From contig NC_061510.1 of NCBI RefSeq assembly GCF_022539505.1, forward strand, positions 227,748,043 to 227,812,042: a DNA stretch of 64,000 bases. The letters run 5' to 3'. Of the stretch, positions 59,211 through 64,000 are shown piece by piece. The position numbers and the translations under genes were made by a program. This DNA is from Lolium rigidum. Taxonomy: Eukaryota; Streptophyta; Magnoliopsida; Poales; Poaceae. Within the stretch, counting starts at the first letter, position 1. Each line of letters starts with the position of its first letter. The notes under the pieces were generated by a model. The model ran no database searches. It had not been told where the DNA came from and saw only the letters and a list, made by a program, of their open reading frames with translations.

Positions 59211-59332
59211 GGACGAGCGCGAGCGAGCCACGAGAGACGAGCTCGCTGTTCTTGACCTAGGGTTTTTTGCCCGATTTGGGGATTGCTTTTGCTTTGGATA
59301 GATGTGTCGAAGAGGACAGGGGAGAAAGACAT

Positions 59333-59900
59333 TTATATCTCGGCGGTTCCGTCGTGGCCGCGCGTGGACACGTAGGCGTATAATACATAGAGGTATGGGT
59401 CATACGGGCTTGTACGTGGGCCGATACGAACCCAGCCAAACCCGAAGTCCACAGGAAATGACGATCATGCCCCCAGACCCGAATCGGTATGACCGAATCC
59501 TAACCGTCCACGTGTTTTCGCGGTTTGGCGAGTTTGTGGTGGGTGCGTACGGAAGCAAAAACGCCAAATATGCCCCTGATAGGAACATCCGACTCCGGAC
59601 ATGTCAGAAAAAAAAACAGAAAATTGGGTGTCGACCTTTTAATTTCTCTTCTGTTACTCATATTTCTTGGGTAGAGAGTACACTCCTGTTTTGAACATGG
59701 ATGTTGCCTACACAATAGCTTTAACAACCAATTTCCATTCGTTTACTATATGATCCATTTGATTGGCATGATTCCAATAATCAAGAAAAGGAAAATAAAC
59801 ACCAAGAACTTCCGCTAGAAGGTATGCGATAAGATAGGTGTTAGATTTTATATAGAATTTAGCATAAATGATTCCTTAGAGAAAGTTCCAACGTGCTTGA
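59333..59900. other. Unassigned DNA
   Basis: No gene is supported. If the minus-strand coding-like sequence is a real first exon, its promoter would lie here. Confidence 0.35.
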
Positions 59901-59924
59901 ATTCTACACACTGTTCAAAAAATC

Positions 59925-60090
59925 GTCCGATTCAACAATTAATCGCCCAATTAATCCCTATTCATTGGTCACCGATTAGTCAATAAACTCATTTATCACC
60001 CGATTAACTCATTTATCGCCCGACTAATCACCCGATTTTCCTATTAATCGCTAATCGTCAGTCGACCGAGTTAACCCTGATAAGCGATTT
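59925..60090. repeat. Degenerate ATTAATCGCCC-type repeat
   Basis: Variants of ATTAATCGCCC, CCCGATTAA and CTCATTTATC recur six or more times in about 165 bp. The pattern is a decayed short tandem repeat, probably of transposon origin. Confidence 0.55.
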
Positions 60091-60403
60091 CCTCAACATT
60101 GATTCTACAAATGAAATAATCACCATAGAGAAAGTCCTAGAAATTTGAACCCTCCAAAAGTTGTTGGCAATTTATGTCAATGTTCAAATATATTCAAGTG
60201 AAGCAAACATATGGAAAATTGTTAGATATTCGAGCGAACGGTGGATGGGAACTACGATTTCATCCATCGCCATATGAAAGGTTGTGATTGAGTCGTACCC
60301 TAAATCCTCATGCCGACATGGGCATAGCCAAGCCCTAGACAGCAATGGCCATGGCCTGGGGCGTGGCAACTAGTTTCTTTGTTGACTGTAGCTATTATAT
60401 GTA

Positions 60404-60780
60404 CTAGATAGGAACGCGCGGCTTGCCGCGCGCTTGCCCGCCTACGGCGAGCAAGCAGAAAATGAAAACACGTTGTGACAGAACAAAATAAAAAGGAACA
60501 ATTGCTGAAATTAAAAGGTGGCATCCAATTCTATTTCATGTTTGGATGCACAAATCATGAAATCGAAGTGCATAGTGGCAGGGAGAGGGCTGGAAGAGGT
60601 CGATATGGAGTTAGCAAGGGAGAGGCCATCACCCGCCGCCATTCCCCTGGCTAGGGAGAGGCGGCCGTCTACCGATGTTCCCTTGCCGGCCAGGGAGAGG
60701 CCATCCTCCACCGACATTCCTCTACCACCGTTGTTAGTATTGATGGGCTTTATTTGTAACGTGTATCAATGTGCGACATG
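60404..60780 (-). mobile_element. Helitron-like 3' terminus with internal repeat
   Basis: On the minus strand a GC-rich hairpin (GCGCGCGGCAAGCCGCGCG) is followed by TTCCTAT and CTAG, whose last base is 60404, then a T. This is a classical Helitron 3' end, so the element extends to the right. Its 5' end was not located, so the end given here is only the part I can support. A GC-rich tandem repeat lies at 60580-60730. Confidence 0.5.
60580..60730. repeat. Three-copy GC-rich tandem repeat
   Basis: Three imperfect units of about 42-48 bp share AGGGAGAGG and CCCTGGCC-type blocks. In one plus-strand frame they read RERPSPAAIPLA, RERRPSTDVPLPA and RERPSSTDIPLPP, but coding use is unlikely. Confidence 0.6.
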
Positions 60781-63460
60781 ACAACTGTTTTTTCCTTCTC
60801 ACAATATCTATTATCAAGAGAAAGTGAGGCGAGTAAGTAGGAATGAAGACACCCTTTGAAAGAACAAAATTAGAGGGAACAATGCTGTAATATAGTAGAA
60901 GGGGCATACATAAGCATAGTACATTATATTAAGAGGTCATTAGAACATAGTAATAAGAGTTGTCCTCTACACATGTTGATAGACCGAAGAATATACTACC
61001 GTTACATACAACAAAAGAGCTAAATTGATTAGTCTGCAGCCTTAAGGGCAATCCATTGTTTTCTGTTCAGCGAGTTCTAAGGACTATATTACAAAAGATC
61101 ATAGCCATGACACCCGATCTTTTTCATCTAAGGGGCTTTTCTTCTTCGTCCGGCTTGGTGCCGTAGGCTAGCGCTTCGTTCCTTCAGCATTTGCGCAAGT
61201 GTTATTTATGTTTGAGAAAGCTGCCTTCACATCATCATGTATGACCTCCTGTCCCCCAAAGTAGCCTAATATTGCCATGTTATGAAACCGATAAGCAAAG
61301 GATCTCATGTGTCTAACGGATAGGAACCAACCTCTACCCGAGTCTTGTGCTTTTAAATTTTGCCTTCTTGAGTTCCGGTCTTCGGCTTTTTGTTCTCTTT
61401 CCGTAGCTGCATTAATCGACCGTAGTTTAAATCCTTGATCACCGGGTTAGCTGCACTTTCCGGACACCTTATGGCCGCGACAGCTCGCCGTGTGGTGAGC
61501 TACAGCGACGTCCATGCTCCCGATACCCGATATAGTCGTGGGGACAAGGGAACCTTGAAAGAGAACTTTAGATGTGTTGAAAGTAACGTGACACACATGT
61601 CTTGTTGTCTCCGTATAGCTTGTGCCTGGTATTGAGCTGGTGGAAGTCCAAGCTGCATCGGCATTTGATCAAGCATCATTGCTCCCGGAATCGTCGAAGT
61701 ATTTGAACATTCTCGTAGCATGGATCATTGGCGAGAGAGATGGTCAGCTACAATGAAAGCCAACAATAGCTAATATACCTGAATATTAATCAAAACGAGA
61801 TATGTCATGTCTTGTTGGTTTTAAGGGGTTTTACCAGTAATAGGGTGTGTATGTATAGAGTGTTTTAGGTTAGCATCTATTCTCGATTACTTTTCCGCAC
61901 ATTGCTTACACAAGTAATAGTTACCTCTAGTATGTTGAATCATGTATAGCTAGTTGACCCTCTAATCTTACTAATGGTGAAAATGGCCTTCTTTTCCGAG
62001 ATGGAAGGAGCATATGAAAGTCCAGGGTTGCACCTTGTTGTTAATCGACGAAGCGAGACCCTACTGAGTAATCTTCAATACCACTATCGGCCGCTCATCT
62101 TCAAAGGCGTGCTCTTTGTTGACGATGACACAATCAGAGTCAAGTTTTGTTTTGAGAGAAGAACCTAAGGAGGGGAAAAATCAAAATTGGTGGCTAGGAT
62201 AAAGAGCCATTTTAATACATAAAGCCATTTTAATACAAGGCATAGTAGTGTCTGAATCTAGTACAAAAGGAACCAATTTTCCAATGCAAGCACATATCTT
62301 TAACTTTGCCATGGCCTCAATAGATTTGCCTCGATCGAGAGCAATAAATAATACACCCTTTTACCTTAGGCTACAAGTAATATAAAAAGATTTGTTTGTA
62401 GATCTAACTACCCCGAGCTAATATGTCTGCAAGCAACCAAGCAGTACAGATCTTGGAAGCAGGTAGTTGAACAGGCCAAGAACATAAAGGATGAGGAGCA
62501 CTTACCCAACATGAAAGTGAAGAAGATCTTGGTTTCGTGAAGAAAAAGCAGGCAACACCAATACCTGTGGAAAGAGTAATAGGCATTAGATTCATAACCG
62601 TAACACCATGGGCAAAGGCAAACTCGTACTCTCTTCCGCATCACCTCAAGCGTAAATGGTTTTGAGCAAAATACTAAGGTTCAGCCCACTAAAAGTCCGA
62701 TCCACTAGGTTTTATTGGTCTATCCTTCGGACCGGCCCGCCCATCATTTTCTCGTCTAGTTCCGCCATCGTCTAGAAAACCGCCTTGCAGAGTGCGGACG
62801 GCGATATTCGGGAGAGCCATGGTACGATCTATTCGCATAGTTCGCCGAGGCGAAGAAAAGGTAAGATCCTCGCGAACATAAAACGCAAGGAAAACCACGA
62901 CAACATCACAACCTACCTTTCGGAGACTCGGCAAATTCGGCAGGAAATCCTGTCCAATCGGTCGGTAGGGGGCTCGTCACTACATGCTCTATGTACATCG
63001 CAAAAAAAAGGACACGAGCAAACATCAACATGGTACGAGAGAACCAAACAACGAAGCGCACAAATAGTACAACGGGATGGCACCTCGGAATTTATGACGC
63101 CGAAGATCAATGGTCTTCCTACGGATCCTACGGTTTCGGGCCTGAATAGAGGGATCCACATTTGGGTGAAAACCATCCCCTATCCAACCAAACAAATGAA
63201 ACAACATAAGAAATCTCACTGGGAGACACAACAGGGAGGGGGAGGCGTGAAGACAAGAAATAAAAGGAGCCCTACTCTTTCTCTTATACTTAGACCAATC
63301 TACGAGGAGCGGACGGTCCAGGATCGCAAGGCACAGGACCAGTAGGCACGAGGAGGATCCCGTGTCCTAGACAACGGCCGGGGACGTCGAGCCCGAGCGA
63401 GACGAGGAACAAGCAGCCTGGGGACAGCAGTGCACGCACACCCCGTGGCCTAGATGGCCG
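60781..63460. other. Unassigned DNA
   Basis: No gene is supported. Short open frames on both strands, for example the minus strand at 61500-61721 (SNTSTIPGAMMLDQMPMQLG) and the plus strand at 62785-63345, look somewhat protein-like, but no domain or splice structure is evident. Confidence 0.35.
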
Positions 63461-63462
63461 AG

Positions 63463-63511
63463 GATTACGAGGCCGAGGGTTACGAGGCGGAGGATTACGA
63501 GGCATCCCGTA
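63463..63511 (+). repeat. Three-copy 15-bp tandem repeat
   Basis: GAGGATTACGAGGCC is followed by GAGGGTTACGAGGCG and GAGGATTACGAGGCA, three in-frame copies encoding ED/GYEA-type units. The surrounding frame has no recognised function. Confidence 0.8.
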
Positions 63512-64000
63512 CAGCAGGCATGAACAAACAAAATACCCTACGTGAACCAGGGCAAAGAGAGAATATGAAAATGAAAGCAGCATCACCCATGAAACCAACA
63601 ATAATAATGCAAGGATTTAACTCACGTGAATGGAAAAATAACACTTATTCGAGCGAGAGGGCCTGCTTACTACAACATGAGCACACGCGATATTAAAAAA
63701 TGCCAAGAATACACAAGCCTAAATCCTATGCACCGACGAAACCAGGTGAGAACAGAGCAACCGGAGCTGAAGTACCGTATCCACGGACTCATCAGAACCT
63801 ACCACAACAGCAGAGCCGAAGCGTGGGCTAACCTAGCAACAACTCGCGGCGAGCAAAGCAAGCAGACCGAGCAAGAGTCCTATAGCCCACCGTAAACCAA
63901 GCGAGAGAAAGGGCATGGCGGAATGAAGAATACACCGAAGAGAACAACAGCCAAAAGCATACACCGAATATGCCAATTGATAGAGCGAACCAACTCAGCA
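63512..64000. other. Unassigned DNA to window end
   Basis: I see no supported gene or element here. The sequence is A-rich on the plus strand with short open frames only. Confidence 0.4.

Noticed and set aside
58722..59301. Open frames crossing the N gap at 58776-58875
   Set aside because: Continuity through 100 N is meaningless, and the left flank belongs to the overlap arm.
62785..63345. A 186-residue plus-strand frame as a gene
   Set aside because: It has no recognised motif, and opposing frames of similar length exist. It may be decayed transposon sequence.
1..64000. CRISPR arrays, rRNA, tRNA or bacterial-style operons
   Set aside because: No such structures were seen. The window is plant nuclear DNA with introns and eukaryotic transposons.

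Overview
The window is nuclear DNA from a grass, most likely a Pooideae species (wheat, barley, oat or ryegrass relatives). Evidence: intron-containing genes with GC-rich first exons, Athila-type gag and LTR sequence, plant LINEs with zf-RVT tails, PIF/Harbinger transposases, Stowaway MITEs and Helitron-like termini. Two runs of exactly 100 N (30447-30546 and 58776-58875) divide it into three contigs: 1-30446, 30547-58775 and 58876-64000.

The dominant structure is a 14.3 kb inverted duplication. Positions 16124-30446 reappear as the reverse complement at 44459-58775. The left arm stops at the first gap and the right arm stops at the second. This is the pattern of a dovetail overlap between contig 1 and the reverse complement of contig 2. 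The simplest reading is that contig 2 was placed backwards and an allelic overlap was never merged. On that reading there is one copy of each gene, not two, and the true sequence beyond 30446 is the reverse complement of 44458 down to 30547.

Region by region. 1-1644 is the 3' end of a Copia-like LTR retrotransposon. 1645 to about 11170 is a minus-strand LINE, cut by a perfect solo LTR (8218-10713, target duplication CAGAG). 11171-16107 is mostly unassigned, with a Stowaway MITE and a Harbinger element (13970-15523, target duplication TAA). The duplicated arm holds a putative Helitron with exon-like fragments (16108-22208), a decayed Harbinger (22395 to about 24541), a MITE (24692-25002), a seven-exon class-3 lipase gene (25487-28782) and a pectin methylesterase/invertase inhibitor-like gene (29081-29656). 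Contig 2 before its arm holds a reverse-oriented LTR, a gag-only Athila-like element with a LINE inserted in gag, a second LINE, a second Helitron candidate ending at 42992 and a probable LTR remnant. Contig 3 starts inside coding-like sequence on the minus strand, then has a third Helitron 3' terminus and unassigned DNA.

Only the lipase and the inhibitor-like protein look like functional host genes. Both are read toward the first gap in contig 1, and their exon structures are the same in both arms. Nearly everything else is nested or decayed transposable elements. No CRISPR array, rRNA, tRNA or operon was seen.
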